DNA of 64,000 nt from Microbacterium sp. STN6 (GCF_026410545.1 NZ_JAPMIT010000002.1:558001-622000); one strand, 5' to 3'. Shown: positions 36,669-46,565, counted from the first letter of the stretch. Numbers and translations: made by a program. Notes: generated from the sequence alone by a model not told the origin.

Positions 36669-37453
36669 CGACGCAGCCCATCACTCAGCCCACTCAGCCC
36701 GAGATCACGAAAGAGATCAGGGACATCGAAGCGGATGCGGCCCGCGCCGCCGCCGCAGGGGGCCGCCCCGAACGGCACGCCCGCCGCGACTACGCGCCGT
36801 ACCGCAGCTCGGTACTGCGCCACCCCACCCACGAGCTCGTCCGTGTGGATCCCGAGGAGGTGGAGCGCTTCTCGCCCGCCTTCGGCCACACCGACGTCGA
36901 CGTGCTCGAATCCGACCTGACGATCCAGCACTCCGGCGAACCGCTGGGCGAGCGCATCACGGTCTCCGGGCGCGTGCTCGACGGCGAGGGCCGGCCGGTG
37001 CGGCATCAGCTCATCGAGATCTGGCAGGCGAATTCGGGCGGTCGCTACGTGCACAAACGCGACCAGCACCCGGCCCCCCTCGACCCGAACTTCACGGGCG
37101 TCGGCCGGGCAGTCACGGGCGATGACGGCTCGTATCGATTCCAGACGATCAAGCCGGGGCCGTATCCGTGGCGCAATCACCTCAACGCCTGGCGGCCCGC
37201 GCACATCCACTTCTCACTGTTCGGCTCGGCGTTCACCCAGCGGCTCGTGACGCAGATGTACTTTCCGGGCGACCCGCTCTTCGCGCTCGACCCGATCTAC
37301 CAGTCGATCACCGACCCGGCCGCGCGTGAGCGGCTGATCGGCCAGTACGACCATGACGAGAGCGTTCCCGAGTACTCGCTCGGCTACGTGTGGGACATCG
37401 TGCTGACCGGCCCGAAGTCGACGCGGATGGAGAGCGAGGAAGACCATGACTGA
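36665..37453 (+). CDS. pcaH: Protocatechuate 3,4-dioxygenase beta subunit
   Basis: 262-residue intradiol dioxygenase subunit carrying the Fe(III) site. It has ligand tyrosine and histidines in PGPYPWRNHLNAWRPAHIHFS and the family segment HQLIEIWQANSGGRYVHKRDQHPAPLDPNFTG. An N-terminal extension rich in Ala and Gln is longer than minimal. With PcaG it opens protocatechuate to 3-carboxy-cis,cis-muconate. ATG at 36665 overlaps the pobA stop. Confidence 0.95.
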   Translation: MTTQPITQPTQPEITKEIRDIEADAARAAAAGGRPERHARRDYAPYRSSVLRHPTHELVRVDPEEVERFSPAFGHTDVDVLESDLTIQHSGEPLGERITVSGRVLDGEGRPVRHQLIEIWQANSGGRYVHKRDQHPAPLDPNFTGVGRAVTGDDGSYRFQTIKPGPYPWRNHLNAWRPAHIHFSLFGSAFTQRLVTQMYFPGDPLFALDPIYQSITDPAARERLIGQYDHDESVPEYSLGYVWDIVLTGPKSTRMESEEDHD

Positions 37454-38006
37454 GCGTGAATACCTGCAGACGCCCTCCCAGACGGTCGGGCCGTTCTTCG
37501 GCTACGCCCTGCCATACGAGGGCGGCGGCGAGCTCATCGCCGCGCACCGGCCTGACGCCATCCGGCTGCACGGCACGGTCTTCGACGGCAACGGGCAGAC
37601 GGTGCCAGACGCCCTCATCGAGCTGTGGCAGGCCGATGCCGACGGGTCGATCGTGCAGCGCCAGGGCAGCTTCCGCCGCGACGGCTACACCTTCACCGGT
37701 TTCGGCCGTGCCGCCACCACCCTCGCCGGTGACTACTCTTTCACCACCGTGAAGCCGGGCGCCGTCGGCTCGTCTGCCCCGTACTGCTTCGTCACGGTCT
37801 TCGCGCGCGGCCTTCTGCACCACCTGTTCACGCGCGCGTACTTCCCCGAAGACTCCGAGGCGCAGGCGACGGATGCTGTGCTCGCCGCCGTGCCGGCCGA
37901 GCGACGATCCACCCTCATCGCGGCCCTCGACGGGCCCGGCTCGTACCGCTTCGACATTCACCTGCAGGGCGAGAACGAGACCGTGTTCTTCGACTTCGAC
38001 GCATGA
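37446..38006 (+). CDS. pcaG: Protocatechuate 3,4-dioxygenase alpha subunit
   Basis: 186-residue partner of PcaH with the same intradiol fold (TPSQTVGPFFGYALPYEGG; LIELWQADADGSIVQRQGSF; LHHLFTRAYFPEDSEA) but without the iron ligands, as expected for the alpha chain. It overlaps pcaH by 8 nt and pcaB by 4 nt (ATGA), which supports equimolar synthesis of the two subunits. Confidence 0.95.
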   Translation: MTEREYLQTPSQTVGPFFGYALPYEGGGELIAAHRPDAIRLHGTVFDGNGQTVPDALIELWQADADGSIVQRQGSFRRDGYTFTGFGRAATTLAGDYSFTTVKPGAVGSSAPYCFVTVFARGLLHHLFTRAYFPEDSEAQATDAVLAAVPAERRSTLIAALDGPGSYRFDIHLQGENETVFFDFDA

Positions 38007-39427
38007 GCGCACCCGGCGGATCCCTGCTCGATCCGCTCGGCGTGACGAGCGACGCCGAGCACCTCGTCGGCGACGACGCGTGGCTGAGAGCGCTCGTGGA
38101 CGCGGAGCTCGCCCTCGCCCGCGCACTCGTGGCAGCGGGCCTCGCGCCGCAGTGGATGAGCGGCGTATGCGAGGCGATTGCCGACGCCTCGTCGCTCGAT
38201 CTCGCTGCGATCACACGCGAGGCCCGCGGCGGCGGCAACCCCGTGATCCCGCTCGTGAAGCACCTCGCGCGCGAAGCCGAGTCGGTGCGGTCGGGCGCAT
38301 CCGATCACCTGCATGTGGGGACAACGAGCCAGGACATTCTCGATACCGCCGCCATGCTCGTCGCCACCCGTTCCGGCAAGGAGGTCGTCGAGGTGCTCGG
38401 CCGGCTCGGCGACACACTGGCGGCACTCGCGCAGGAACACCGGGCGACGGCGATGGCCGGGCGCACGCTCGGCCAGCAGGCGACCCCCACGAGCTTCGGC
38501 CTCGTCGCCGCCGGCTGGCTCGGCGCCGTGACCGACGCGCGTGCGCGGCTCGCCGGCGTGGTCGACTCGCTGCCAGCCCAGCTCGGCGGTGCGATCGGCT
38601 CGCAGGCAGTTCTCACCGAGCTCGCCCGCTCGCGCCGGCCGGATGCCGCCGCAGATGAGGTGGTCGCCACGGTCACGCGGGCCTACGCCGCCGAGCTGGG
38701 CCTCGCGTGCCCCGCCCAGGCGTGGCAGACGAACCGGCTGCCGATCGTTGCTGCCGGGGATGCGTTCGCGGCGGCGACGGAAGCGGTGGGTCGCATCGCC
38801 CTCGAGGTCACCGTGCTCGCACGAACCGAGATCGCGGAGGTCAGCGAGCGGCTGGGCAAGGGCGAGGGCGGGTCGTCGGCCATGCCGCACAAGCGCAACC
38901 CGGTCACGGCCGTGCTCATCGTGGCCGCAGCTCGGCGCACGCCCGGCCTTGTGGCGACGCTGCACGCCAGCATGCTCGCCGAAGACCAACGGCCAAGCGG
39001 CGCCTGGCACGCGGAGTGGGAGCCGCTGCGTGAGCTGGAGCGGCTCGCGCTGACCGCGGCCGGTGCGGCCGCATCCCTCGCCACGCGCCTCGATGTCGAC
39101 GCCGAGCGCATGCGCGCGAATCTGGAGCTGACAGACGGGCTCATCTTCAGCGAGATGGCGACGACCGTGCTGGCCGAGGCGCTCGGCAAGCGGGCGGCGT
39201 TCGACCTCGTCGAGCAGTCGTCGAGGGAGGCGGCTGAGACGCGTCGGCCCCTTCGCGTTGTCCTTTCCGGCAGACTGAGTGCAGACGGGCACGACGACAT
39301 GCTGCGCGAGCGGGTGTGGGACGCCTTCGATCCCGCTCGAAACCTCGGCCAGGCGAACGCCATCGTCGCCCGCGAGGTCGCGAGGCACACCGGCGACGAC
39401 GCCGCAGAGAGGCAGGCGAAACCATGA
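38003..39427 (+). CDS. pcaB: 3-Carboxy-cis,cis-muconate cycloisomerase
   Basis: 474-residue member of the fumarase/aspartase superfamily with signature GEGGSSAMPHKRNPV. The earlier conserved blocks HVGTTSQDILDTA and the QQATPTSFG segment are present. It converts 3-carboxy-cis,cis-muconate to 4-carboxymuconolactone in the protocatechuate branch. The overlap with pcaG and pcaL is ATGA at both ends. Confidence 0.93.
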   Translation: MSAPGGSLLDPLGVTSDAEHLVGDDAWLRALVDAELALARALVAAGLAPQWMSGVCEAIADASSLDLAAITREARGGGNPVIPLVKHLAREAESVRSGASDHLHVGTTSQDILDTAAMLVATRSGKEVVEVLGRLGDTLAALAQEHRATAMAGRTLGQQATPTSFGLVAAGWLGAVTDARARLAGVVDSLPAQLGGAIGSQAVLTELARSRRPDAAADEVVATVTRAYAAELGLACPAQAWQTNRLPIVAAGDAFAAATEAVGRIALEVTVLARTEIAEVSERLGKGEGGSSAMPHKRNPVTAVLIVAAARRTPGLVATLHASMLAEDQRPSGAWHAEWEPLRELERLALTAAGAAASLATRLDVDAERMRANLELTDGLIFSEMATTVLAEALGKRAAFDLVEQSSREAAETRRPLRVVLSGRLSADGHDDMLRERVWDAFDPARNLGQANAIVAREVARHTGDDAAERQAKP

Positions 39428-40617
39428 CCGTACCGTCCCTGAAATGCTCGATCGCACCCGTGCAGGCCTCGGCCCCCGGCGCGCAGTTGCTCGTGTTGGG
39501 CCCGTCACTCGGCACCACGAGCGAGCTGTGGAGTGCGGTACTCGAGCAGCTCACCGGCGACTATCGCGTGCTGCGCTTCGACTTGCCGGGGCACGGGTTC
39601 AGCCCGGCAACGCGCGAGCCCTTCACGGTTGGCGAACTCGCCGACGCCGTAGTCGAGCTGGTCGATTCCGTCGGCGGCGGCGCGTTCCACTACGCGGGCG
39701 TCTCGCTCGGCGGGGCGATCGGCCTCGAGGTCGCGGCGCGGCATCCGTCTCGCGTGCTCAGCCTCACCGTCTTCTGCACGGGTGCGACGATCGGCACTGC
39801 CGAGTCGTGGCGCGAGCGCGCGGCCCAGGTTCGCGCCAGCGGCACCGCCTCGCTCGTCGCCCAGAGTGCCTCGCGCTGGTTCGCCCCAGGCTTCCTGGAT
39901 TCAGAGGCGGATGCCGGTGGCGCGACCCTGAATGCGCTGCTCACCGTCGACGACGAGTCGTACGCCCTCTGCTGCGAGGCTCTCGCCGAGCACGACATGA
40001 CGGCCAGGCTCGGCGAGATCGCGGCACCGACCCTGTGCGTGGCGGGGGAGCACGACCAGGCGACGCCGTCAGAGAAGCTCCGCGAGCTTGCTCGCGGCAT
40101 CCCGAACGCGAGCTACCAGCAGGTCGCCGGTGTCGCCCATCTGCCGATGCTGGAGCGGCCGCGCAAGGCAGCCGCGCTCATTCTGGAGCGAACGGGCGCC
40201 CGCGGGCACGCGAGCCCGCCCGCCCGGCCCGCCGACGCGCACGAGCAGGGAATGAGCGTGCGGCGTTCGGTGCTGGGAGACGCGCACGTGGACGCGTCGA
40301 TCGCGAAGACCACGCCGGAGACGGCCGATTTTCAGGATTTCATCACCCGCTACGCGTGGGGCGAGGTGTGGAGCAGGCCCGGGCTCGACCGGCGCTCGCG
40401 CAGCCTGCTGACGCTCGCGGCGCTCATCGCCGGCGGCCACGAAAACGAGCTGGGCATGCACGTGCGCGCGGCGCTGACGAACGGGCTCACCAGAACCGAG
40501 ATCAGCGAGGCGATTCTGCACACGGGGATCTACGCCGGCGTTCCGGCGGCCAACTCGGCGTTCGCGATCGCCCGTGAGGTCTTCGCCGCCATCGACGACA
40601 AGCCAGTGAAGGGGTAA
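39424..40617 (+). CDS. pcaL: Bifunctional 3-oxoadipate enol-lactone hydrolase / 4-carboxymuconolactone decarboxylase
   Basis: 397-residue fusion. Residues 1-260 are an alpha/beta-hydrolase (PcaD) with nucleophile S94 in GVSLGG and the FDLPGHGFS oxyanion-side motif. Residues from about 280 form a carboxymuconolactone decarboxylase (PcaC) domain (FQDFITRYAWGEVWSRPGLDRRSRSLLTLAALIAGGHENELGMHVRAAL). The order is D then C, as in actinobacterial PcaL, so the last two ring-side steps sit in one polypeptide. It lies between pcaB (ATGA overlap) and pcaI (3-nt gap). Confidence 0.94.
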   Translation: MTVPSLKCSIAPVQASAPGAQLLVLGPSLGTTSELWSAVLEQLTGDYRVLRFDLPGHGFSPATREPFTVGELADAVVELVDSVGGGAFHYAGVSLGGAIGLEVAARHPSRVLSLTVFCTGATIGTAESWRERAAQVRASGTASLVAQSASRWFAPGFLDSEADAGGATLNALLTVDDESYALCCEALAEHDMTARLGEIAAPTLCVAGEHDQATPSEKLRELARGIPNASYQQVAGVAHLPMLERPRKAAALILERTGARGHASPPARPADAHEQGMSVRRSVLGDAHVDASIAKTTPETADFQDFITRYAWGEVWSRPGLDRRSRSLLTLAALIAGGHENELGMHVRAALTNGLTRTEISEAILHTGIYAGVPAANSAFAIAREVFAAIDDKPVKG

Positions 40618-40620
40618 CGC

Positions 40621-41415
40621 ATGGACAAGACGTATCGATCGGCCGCGGAGGCGGTGGCGGATATCGCCGACGGCTCGTCGCTCGCGGTAGGGGGATTCGG
40701 GCTCGTGGGCGTGCCCATCGTGCTGATCCGCGCGCTGCTCGCGCAGGGCACGAGCGATCTGCGTGTGGTATCGAACAACTGCGGCGTGGATGGCTGGGGT
40801 CTCGGTGAGCTGCTCTCCGAGGGCCGCATCAGCCGCGTGATCGCCTCGTACATCGGCGAGAACAAGGACTTCGCCAGGCGCTACCTCGGCGGCGAGCTCG
40901 AGGTTGAGCTGACGCCGCAGGGAAGCCTGGCAGAACGGCTCCGCGCCGGAGGCGCGGGCATCCCCGCCTTCTTCACCGCAAGCGGGGTGGGCACGGCGGT
41001 CGCCGAGGGCGGGCTGCCGTGGCGCTACGGCCCTGATGGCGAGGTGGCCGTGAAATCGCCGCCAAAGGAGACCCGCGTCTTCGGCTCGCTTGGCCATGAG
41101 CGCGAGTACGTGCTCGAGGAGGCCATCGTGACCGACTTCGCCCTCGTGCGCGCGGCGCGCGGCGACCGGTACGGCAACCTCGTGTTCGAGAAGGCCACAC
41201 GCAACTTCAACCCGGTGGCGGCGATGGCCGGCCGCATCACGATCGCCGAGGTCGATGAGCTGGTGGAGCCCGGCGAGATCGACCCGGACGACGTGCACCT
41301 GCCCGGCATCTACGTTCACCGAGTGATCCAGCTGACCAACGAGCAGAAGAGAGACCTACCGATCGAGAAGGTCACCGAGCGACCGCGGCCCGCACAGGCC
41401 CGCGAGGAGGCATGA
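40621..41415 (+). CDS. pcaI: 3-Oxoadipate CoA-transferase subunit A
   Basis: 264-residue class I CoA-transferase alpha subunit. It starts [32 protein letters not shown] with the characteristic GGFG..G.P motif, and contains [27 protein letters not shown]. It activates 3-oxoadipate with succinyl-CoA together with PcaJ, encoded 1 nt downstream. The extra C-terminal basic tail ([11 protein letters not shown]) is unremarkable. Confidence 0.93.
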   Translation: MDKTYRSAAEAVADIADGSSLAVGGFGLVGVPIVLIRALLAQGTSDLRVVSNNCGVDGWGLGELLSEGRISRVIASYIGENKDFARRYLGGELEVELTPQGSLAERLRAGGAGIPAFFTASGVGTAVAEGGLPWRYGPDGEVAVKSPPKETRVFGSLGHEREYVLEEAIVTDFALVRAARGDRYGNLVFEKATRNFNPVAAMAGRITIAEVDELVEPGEIDPDDVHLPGIYVHRVIQLTNEQKRDLPIEKVTERPRPAQAREEA

Positions 41416-41416
41416 C

Positions 41417-42094
41417 ATGGCGCTGACACGCAACGAGATGGCCGCGAGAGCGGCGGCCGAGCTGAGGGACGGCGAGTACGTGAACCTCGGCATCGGTCTG
41501 CCGACGCTCATCCCCAACTACATCGAGCCCGGCGTGCACGTGGTGCTGCACTCGGAGAACGGGGTGCTCGGCGTCGGGCCATACCCGTGGCAGGGCGAGG
41601 CGGACCCGAAGCTCATCAACGCGGGCAAGGAGACCATCACGGTCGGCCCCGGTGCCGCGTTCTTCGACTCGGCGACGAGCTTCGGCATGATCCGCGGCGG
41701 CATGATCGACGTCGCCGTTCTCGGCGGCATGCAGGTCTCGGCCACGGGCGACATCGCCAACTGGGCGGTGCCCGGCAAACTCATCAAGGGCATGGGCGGG
41801 GCCATGGACCTCGTGCACGGCGCCGCCGACGTCATCGTTCTCATGGAACACGTCACCAAGAGCGGTGAGTACAAGATCGTGAACGGATGCTCGCTGCCGC
41901 TCACCGGCAAGGGTGTCGTCACGCGCATCATCACCGACCTCGCCGTCATCGACGTGACGAGCGAGGGCCTCGTGCTGCGCGAGGTGGCGCCCGGAGTGAG
42001 CGTCGAGGACGTTCAGGCGAAGACCGAGCCCACGCTGATCGTCACAGGCGACGTGCCGACGATCCACACGATGCTGGATGGCGCGGCGCAATGA
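41417..42094 (+). CDS. pcaJ: 3-Oxoadipate CoA-transferase subunit B
   Basis: 225-residue class I CoA-transferase beta subunit with the active-site [10 protein letters not shown] (glutamate that forms the acyl-CoA intermediate) and [17 protein letters not shown]. Family length is full. It partners PcaI. Its stop overlaps pcaF (ATGA). Confidence 0.94.
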   Translation: MALTRNEMAARAAAELRDGEYVNLGIGLPTLIPNYIEPGVHVVLHSENGVLGVGPYPWQGEADPKLINAGKETITVGPGAAFFDSATSFGMIRGGMIDVAVLGGMQVSATGDIANWAVPGKLIKGMGGAMDLVHGAADVIVLMEHVTKSGEYKIVNGCSLPLTGKGVVTRIITDLAVIDVTSEGLVLREVAPGVSVEDVQAKTEPTLIVTGDVPTIHTMLDGAAQ

Positions 42095-43311
42095 CCGAGC
42101 TGCGCGATGTCGTCATCTGTGAACCGCTGCGCACGCCCATCGGCCGTTTCGGCGGCGTGTTCACAGCGGTGCCGGCGGTCGACCTCGCGTCGACCGTCAT
42201 CCGTGCCCTCGTCGAACGCACCGGGATCGACGGCGGCCTCGTCGACGACGTGATCTTCGGGCAGGGCTACCCGAGCGCGGAGGCGGCGCCCATCGCGCGC
42301 GTGGCGGCGCTCGATGCCGGGCTGCCCGTGACCGTGGGCGGTGTGCAGCTCGACCGGCGGTGCGGCTCGGGGCTGCAGGCGGTGCTCGACGCGGCCATGC
42401 AGGTGCAGGTGGGAGCGAGCGACGTGGCGATCGCCGGCGGCGCGGACTCGATGAGCCAGGCACCGCTGTACACGGTGGAGGCGCGCTGGGGAATTCGCGG
42501 CACGAACGGGCTGCAGCTGCGCGACGCGCTTGGCCGGGCCAGGGAGACGGCGGGCGGCCGCTACCACCCGGTGCCGGACGGCATGCTGGAGACGGCCGAG
42601 AACCTGCGCCGTGAGTACGGGATCGGCCGCGAGGAACAGGATGAGCTCGCGCTGCGCTCTCAGCAGCGCGCCGTGCGGGCGGCGGCCGACGGGCGGTTCG
42701 CCGACGAGATCGTGCCGGTGACGGTGCCGTCTCGCAAGGGCGACCTCGTCGTGACGGAGGACGAGACGCCGCGGGCGGACACGTCGGCCGAGGCGCTCGC
42801 GAAACTGCGTCCGGTGCTTCTGGCGAAGGACCCCGAGGCGACTGTGACGGCAGGCAACGCATCGGGACAGAACGACGCCGCCGCCGCGTGCCTCGTGACA
42901 TCGAGCGAGCGAGCGGCCGAACTCGGGCTCACGCCCATCGTGCGCCTTCTCTCGTGGGCTCGTGCCGGCGTCGACCCCGCCCGAATGGGCATCGGACCGG
43001 TGCCCGCGACCGCGAAGGCGCTCGCGCGTGCCGGCCTCACGCTCGCCGACATGGATCTCATCGAGCTGAACGAGGCGTTCGCCGCGCAGGCGATCGCCGT
43101 CACACGCGAGTGGGGGTTCACCGAGAAGGACTGGGAGCGCACGAACGTCAACGGATCGGGCATCTCGCTTGGTCATCCCGTCGGCGCGACCGGGGCGCGC
43201 ATTCTGGCGACCGGCGCACGTCAGCTTCAGCGTGACGGTGGCCGCTACCTTCTCGAGACCATGTGTATCGGTGGTGGCCAGGGGCTGGCGGCGGTCTTCG
43301 AGCGCGTGTGA
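42091..43311 (+). CDS. pcaF: 3-Oxoadipyl-CoA / acetyl-CoA thiolase
   Basis: 406-residue thiolase with the acylated cysteine C91 in [11 protein letters not shown], the histidine of [20 protein letters not shown] and the C-terminal cysteine in [10 protein letters not shown]. It splits 3-oxoadipyl-CoA into succinyl-CoA and acetyl-CoA, the last step of the operon. It is the final gene, followed by the hairpin at 43341-43384 and the convergent dioxygenase gene. Confidence 0.94.
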   Translation: MTELRDVVICEPLRTPIGRFGGVFTAVPAVDLASTVIRALVERTGIDGGLVDDVIFGQGYPSAEAAPIARVAALDAGLPVTVGGVQLDRRCGSGLQAVLDAAMQVQVGASDVAIAGGADSMSQAPLYTVEARWGIRGTNGLQLRDALGRARETAGGRYHPVPDGMLETAENLRREYGIGREEQDELALRSQQRAVRAAADGRFADEIVPVTVPSRKGDLVVTEDETPRADTSAEALAKLRPVLLAKDPEATVTAGNASGQNDAAAACLVTSSERAAELGLTPIVRLLSWARAGVDPARMGIGPVPATAKALARAGLTLADMDLIELNEAFAAQAIAVTREWGFTEKDWERTNVNGSGISLGHPVGATGARILATGARQLQRDGGRYLLETMCIGGGQGLAAVFERV

Positions 43312-43340
43312 GCGCCTGAATAGCGCCGGCGCACCGTACT

Positions 43341-43384
43341 GAACGCCGCTGCCCGGGCCGCGCATCGCGACCCGGGCAGCGTTC
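43341..43384. terminator. Bidirectional terminator between pcaF and the extradiol dioxygenase gene
   Basis: GCTGCCCGGG (43348-43357) pairs with CCCGGGCAGC (43371-43380), with GAACG/CGTTC continuing outside. The inner CGCG-CAT-CGCG could extend the structure. It lies between the stops of two convergent genes, so it can terminate both. No U-run is evident, as is usual for high-GC actinobacterial terminators. Confidence 0.7.
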
Positions 43385-43394
43385 GTGCGTCGGT

Positions 43395-44414
43395 TCAGCC
43401 CTGGCCGTGGCGGGCGAACGGGTTGACCAGCTGGTCCTCCGTGCCGGGCAGCACGCCCTCCTCGGTCGCACTGGGGCCGTCGGCGGGCGGGAACGACTCC
43501 GTCATCGACATCGGCATCTGACCGTTGCGATAGAAGTTGTTCGAGCCCTGGGCGGGGTGCCACTCGTATGGCTCCCAGTCGGGTACGTAGTTGCGGTAGC
43601 CGCCCGTGTTCACCTCGACACGGAACGTGGAGGGGTCACGGAAGTAGAGGAAGTTCTGCTCGCCGATGCCGTGGATCGATGGGCCGTATTCCATCGGCGT
43701 CCCGTTCTCCATCAGGATGTCGGCCGCCCGCAACAGGTCTTCCCGGGTGTCCACCCAGTACGCGAAATGGTTGGCCCTGCCCGCGCGGCTCGAGCCGTCG
43801 AGAACGACACCCAGGTCGTGCGACTTCTCGTTCGTGGTGAGCACCGTGAACACGCTGATGCCGCCGTGCTCGAGCGTGGTGTGCGCCATGATGCGGAATC
43901 CGAGGGTCTCGCTGTACCACGCGGCGAAGCCGCGCACGTCGCTTGCCGCGATCGTCACGTGGTCGAGGGTGCGCGGGGCGACGCCGTCGCGGCTGCGCCG
44001 CGCGGGCCGGTCGGGGTAGGTCGAGGCCTCCTCGCCCTCGCCGTGGTACCGGTCGAGCTCCCACACGAGCTCCATGGTGTGCCCGTACGGCCCCGTGAAG
44101 CGAAATGCGCGGCCGTGTGCAAGCCCACCGGTAATCCACTCGCCGGAGATGCCGGTGGCCTCGATGCGTCGCACCGCCTCGTCGAGCGCGGCGTCGCTCT
44201 CGGTGCGCCACGTCATGACCTCGAGCGCGGGCTCGTCGCCAGGGGCGATCACGAGGCTGTAGCGGTAGTAGTCGCCCCAGTTGCGCAGGTACACGGCGCC
44301 GTCGGCGCGGTCGGTGACCGTCATGCCGACCTGCTCCACATAGAAGCGAACGGATGCGTCGACATCCGGCGTCGTCAGGCGCACCGAGCTGAGTTGGTTG
44401 AGCAGTTTGATCAT
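43395..44414 (-). CDS. Extradiol ring-cleavage dioxygenase (VOC superfamily, catechol 2,3-dioxygenase type)
   Basis: 339-residue two-domain type I extradiol enzyme. The predicted Fe(II)/Mn(II) ligands are H152 (TLDHVTIA), H216 (ANHFAYW) and E267 (FRVEVN), and the C-terminal active-site strand GIGEQNFLYFRDPSTFRVEV is intact. A C-terminal extension of about 65 residues rich in N and P follows. This is a different enzyme class from the intradiol PcaGH next door, so it serves another ring. GGAGG precedes the ATG at 44414. Its upstream region has a motif like that at 52533-52567. The substrate is unknown. Confidence 0.85.
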   Translation of the reverse strand: MIKLLNQLSSVRLTTPDVDASVRFYVEQVGMTVTDRADGAVYLRNWGDYYRYSLVIAPGDEPALEVMTWRTESDAALDEAVRRIEATGISGEWITGGLAHGRAFRFTGPYGHTMELVWELDRYHGEGEEASTYPDRPARRSRDGVAPRTLDHVTIAASDVRGFAAWYSETLGFRIMAHTTLEHGGISVFTVLTTNEKSHDLGVVLDGSSRAGRANHFAYWVDTREDLLRAADILMENGTPMEYGPSIHGIGEQNFLYFRDPSTFRVEVNTGGYRNYVPDWEPYEWHPAQGSNNFYRNGQMPMSMTESFPPADGPSATEEGVLPGTEDQLVNPFARHGQG

Positions 44415-44466
44415 CGTCGATCCTCCGAGGGAAGTGGGTCTGTACGACTACTGTCGCTCGCGGAGG

Positions 44467-44485
44467 CGATATAGGGAACGCTTAT
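44467..44485. promoter_or_regulatory. Candidate regulatory motif upstream of the dioxygenase gene
   Basis: GATATAGGGAACGCTTAT, in AT-rich sequence between the LysR stop and the dioxygenase start, resembles the TATAAGGGAA...TTGCTTATA block at 52533-52558 and the CCGATATC element shared by the other two intergenic regions of this island. Suggests one regulator for the island; strength of the match is modest. Confidence 0.35.
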
Positions 44486-44511
44486 TTCCTGATACTGCAC
44501 ATAGCGCGCAT

Positions 44512-45432
44512 CTATATTGCGGGTGTCAGGCCGGCGCGTTCGACCGCCCGCGGGAGCAGAGAGCGGAACCAGACGTGTTCCGGGTCGCGCTCGTGTACGG
44601 CGTTCCACCAGAAGCTCTCGCGAAGCGGGACCACGTCGAACGGGCACTCGAGAACGCGCACGGAGCCGGCCCGCAGCATCTGCTGAGCGAGCGAGCGTTG
44701 CACGAGCGCAATGCGCTCGCTGTCGGCGATGAGAGAGGGCAGCGCGAGAAAGCTCGGCGTCACGACTTCGACGCGCGGCTCTATGCCGAGCAACTGCATC
44801 TGCTTCACCGCCGGCGTGTACTCGCTCTGCCCGCTGTAGGTGATCGCCCAGGGCAGCTCGGCGAGATGTTCGAGCTGCAGGCTCTCGCCGACCCGGGGAT
44901 TGCCCGGGGCGACGATGCACACCCAGCCGTCCATGAACATGTCCTGATGGGGGATGTCGAGGTAGCCGTGCGGCATGAACAGCCCGTCGTCGTCGCGCAG
45001 CGAGTCCGGCGCGTTAACGACGGCGTTCGTCGACATGTTGTGAAAGCGCACGCGGGCGAGGGGAGCGGCTTCGCGCAGCACGTCGGTCAGTGCTCCGCCC
45101 AGAACGGCCATGCCGTAGTCCGAGCTGAAGACGGCGAACTCGCGTGTGCAAGCCGAGGGTTCGAATTCGGCCTGTGCCGAGAACACGCGGTCAAGGCTCT
45201 GTGCGGCGGAACGCGATCGCTCGAGCAGCTGCGCGGCGAGCGGCGTGAGTTCGTAGCTGTTGCCCCGCCGCTCCAGCAGGTCGTCCCCGAAGTGCCGGCG
45301 CAGCCTCGCGAGCGCGGCCGACAGCGCAGGCTGGCTCATGTGCATGCGCTCGGCGGCCCGGCTGACGCTGCGTTCCTCGAGGAGCGCCCGCAACGGGATC
45401 AGCAGGTTGAGGTCCACGCTCCGCAGTTGCAT
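44512..45432 (-). CDS. LysR family transcriptional regulator
   Basis: About 306-residue regulator. The N-terminal winged HTH (LNLLIPLRALLEERSVSRAAERMHMSQPALSAALARLRRHFGDDLLERRGN) is followed by the periplasmic-binding-type effector domain. Such regulators, of the NodD/NahR-like group, often respond to aromatic acids. The ATG at 45432 is chosen; a GTG at 45438 adds two residues. It is divergent from the FAH gene at 45570 and read in the same direction as the dioxygenase, so it may control both. Confidence 0.9.
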   Translation of the reverse strand: MQLRSVDLNLLIPLRALLEERSVSRAAERMHMSQPALSAALARLRRHFGDDLLERRGNSYELTPLAAQLLERSRSAAQSLDRVFSAQAEFEPSACTREFAVFSSDYGMAVLGGALTDVLREAAPLARVRFHNMSTNAVVNAPDSLRDDDGLFMPHGYLDIPHQDMFMDGWVCIVAPGNPRVGESLQLEHLAELPWAITYSGQSEYTPAVKQMQLLGIEPRVEVVTPSFLALPSLIADSERIALVQRSLAQQMLRAGSVRVLECPFDVVPLRESFWWNAVHERDPEHVWFRSLLPRAVERAGLTPAI

Positions 45433-45455
45433 GCGCACACGCTATCACTCAGGCC

Positions 45456-45468
45456 GATATCCACTATC
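45456..45468. promoter_or_regulatory. LysR-type box GATA-N5-TATC
   Basis: GATATCCACTATC, read on the opposite strand as GATA-GTGGA-TATC, is a palindrome of the T-N11-A kind used by LysR regulators. It lies 24 bp upstream of the LysR start and about 100 bp before the divergent FAH gene, in the usual position for autoregulation and activation. CCGATATC at its left edge recurs at 52560-52567. Confidence 0.5.
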
Positions 45469-45569
45469 AGAAACATTGGCTTGAAGAATACGGGCGGCGC
45501 AGGCAGAGTGAGCAGTGCGGCCTCGGCCGCACGCATCCGTCATTCGCGTCGGTAAAGGAGCCACGAACC

Positions 45570-46565
45570 ATGACCGACCCTTCCGAATGGGCACTCGGGT
45601 ACTTCTCATCAGCTGACGGGCCGTTCGCGGGAATCGTTGTCGGTGACCGCGTGCGCAACCTGACCGGCGACGCGGCCGAGCTGGGCGGCATCGATGCCGC
45701 CTCGCCCGAGGCGACCCGAGTGCTTCTCGAGAGCTGGGCGACGCATTGTCCCACCCTGGCGACGCTCGCGGCGCAGTCGGATGGCGGTAGCTGGCTGCCC
45801 CTCGATTCGCTCGACGCCCTCGCGCCGCTCGCGCCCCGGCAGATCCTGCAGGCCGGCGCCAACTACCGAAAGCACGTCGTCGATCTCGCGGTCGCCCACA
45901 CCGACATCGCGGCGGGTCGCACCGAGGCCGAGGTGCGTGCCGACGCGACCGCCATGATGGACAAGCGGAAGGCCGAGGGTGTTCCGTACATCTTCATCGG
46001 CCTGCCCTCGGCCATTACCGGGCCGCTCGACGAGGTGACACTGCCGGCGTATTCCGAGCGGCACGACTGGGAGCTCGAGCTCGCGGCCGTGATCGGCGCC
46101 ACGGCATACCGCATCTCGCCGGAAACCGCGCTCGAGCACGTCGCGGCCTACACGATCGCCAACGATCTCACGACGCGCGATCTCGTCTTCCGGCGCGACA
46201 TGCCCGAGATCGGCAGCGACTGGTTCCGAGCGAAGAACGCGCCGGGCTTCCTGCCGCTCGGCCCCTGGCTCGTGCCGGCTGAGTCGGTGAGCGACCCACA
46301 GGCGCTGACCCTCACACTCACGCTCAACGGCGACGTCATGCAGAACGAGTCGAGCGCAGACATGCTGTTCACCGTCGCCGAGATCGTCTCGGCGGCATCG
46401 CAGACCACCACGCTGCTGCCCGGCGACCTCATTCTCACGGGAAGCCCCGCGGGCAACGGTGCGCACTGGGGCAGACTGCTGCGCGACGGCGACATCATGG
46501 TCAGTACGATCACCGGGCTCGGCCGCCAGCGCACGCTCGTGAAGGCCGAGGCGCGTCATGAATGA
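45570..46565 (+). CDS. Fumarylacetoacetate hydrolase family protein (first copy)
   Basis: 331-residue FAH-superfamily protein. The catalytic domain contains ILQAGANYRKHVVD, the metal-binding ERHDWELELAAVIG with the E-x-E pattern, NDLTTRDLVFRR and LILTGSPAGNG near the C-terminus. Members hydrolyse C-C bonds of 1,3-diketones or decarboxylate/isomerise 2-oxo acids after ring cleavage. A long N-terminal segment precedes the fold. AAAGGAG precedes the ATG. It overlaps the cyclase-family gene by 8 nt and begins the five-gene operon. Confidence 0.87.
   Translation: MTDPSEWALGYFSSADGPFAGIVVGDRVRNLTGDAAELGGIDAASPEATRVLLESWATHCPTLATLAAQSDGGSWLPLDSLDALAPLAPRQILQAGANYRKHVVDLAVAHTDIAAGRTEAEVRADATAMMDKRKAEGVPYIFIGLPSAITGPLDEVTLPAYSERHDWELELAAVIGATAYRISPETALEHVAAYTIANDLTTRDLVFRRDMPEIGSDWFRAKNAPGFLPLGPWLVPAESVSDPQALTLTLTLNGDVMQNESSADMLFTVAEIVSAASQTTTLLPGDLILTGSPAGNGAHWGRLLRDGDIMVSTITGLGRQRTLVKAEARHE

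Noticed and set aside
37958-39508. Long minus-strand frame opposite pcaB
   Set aside because: No conserved motif; PcaB on the plus strand accounts for the region.
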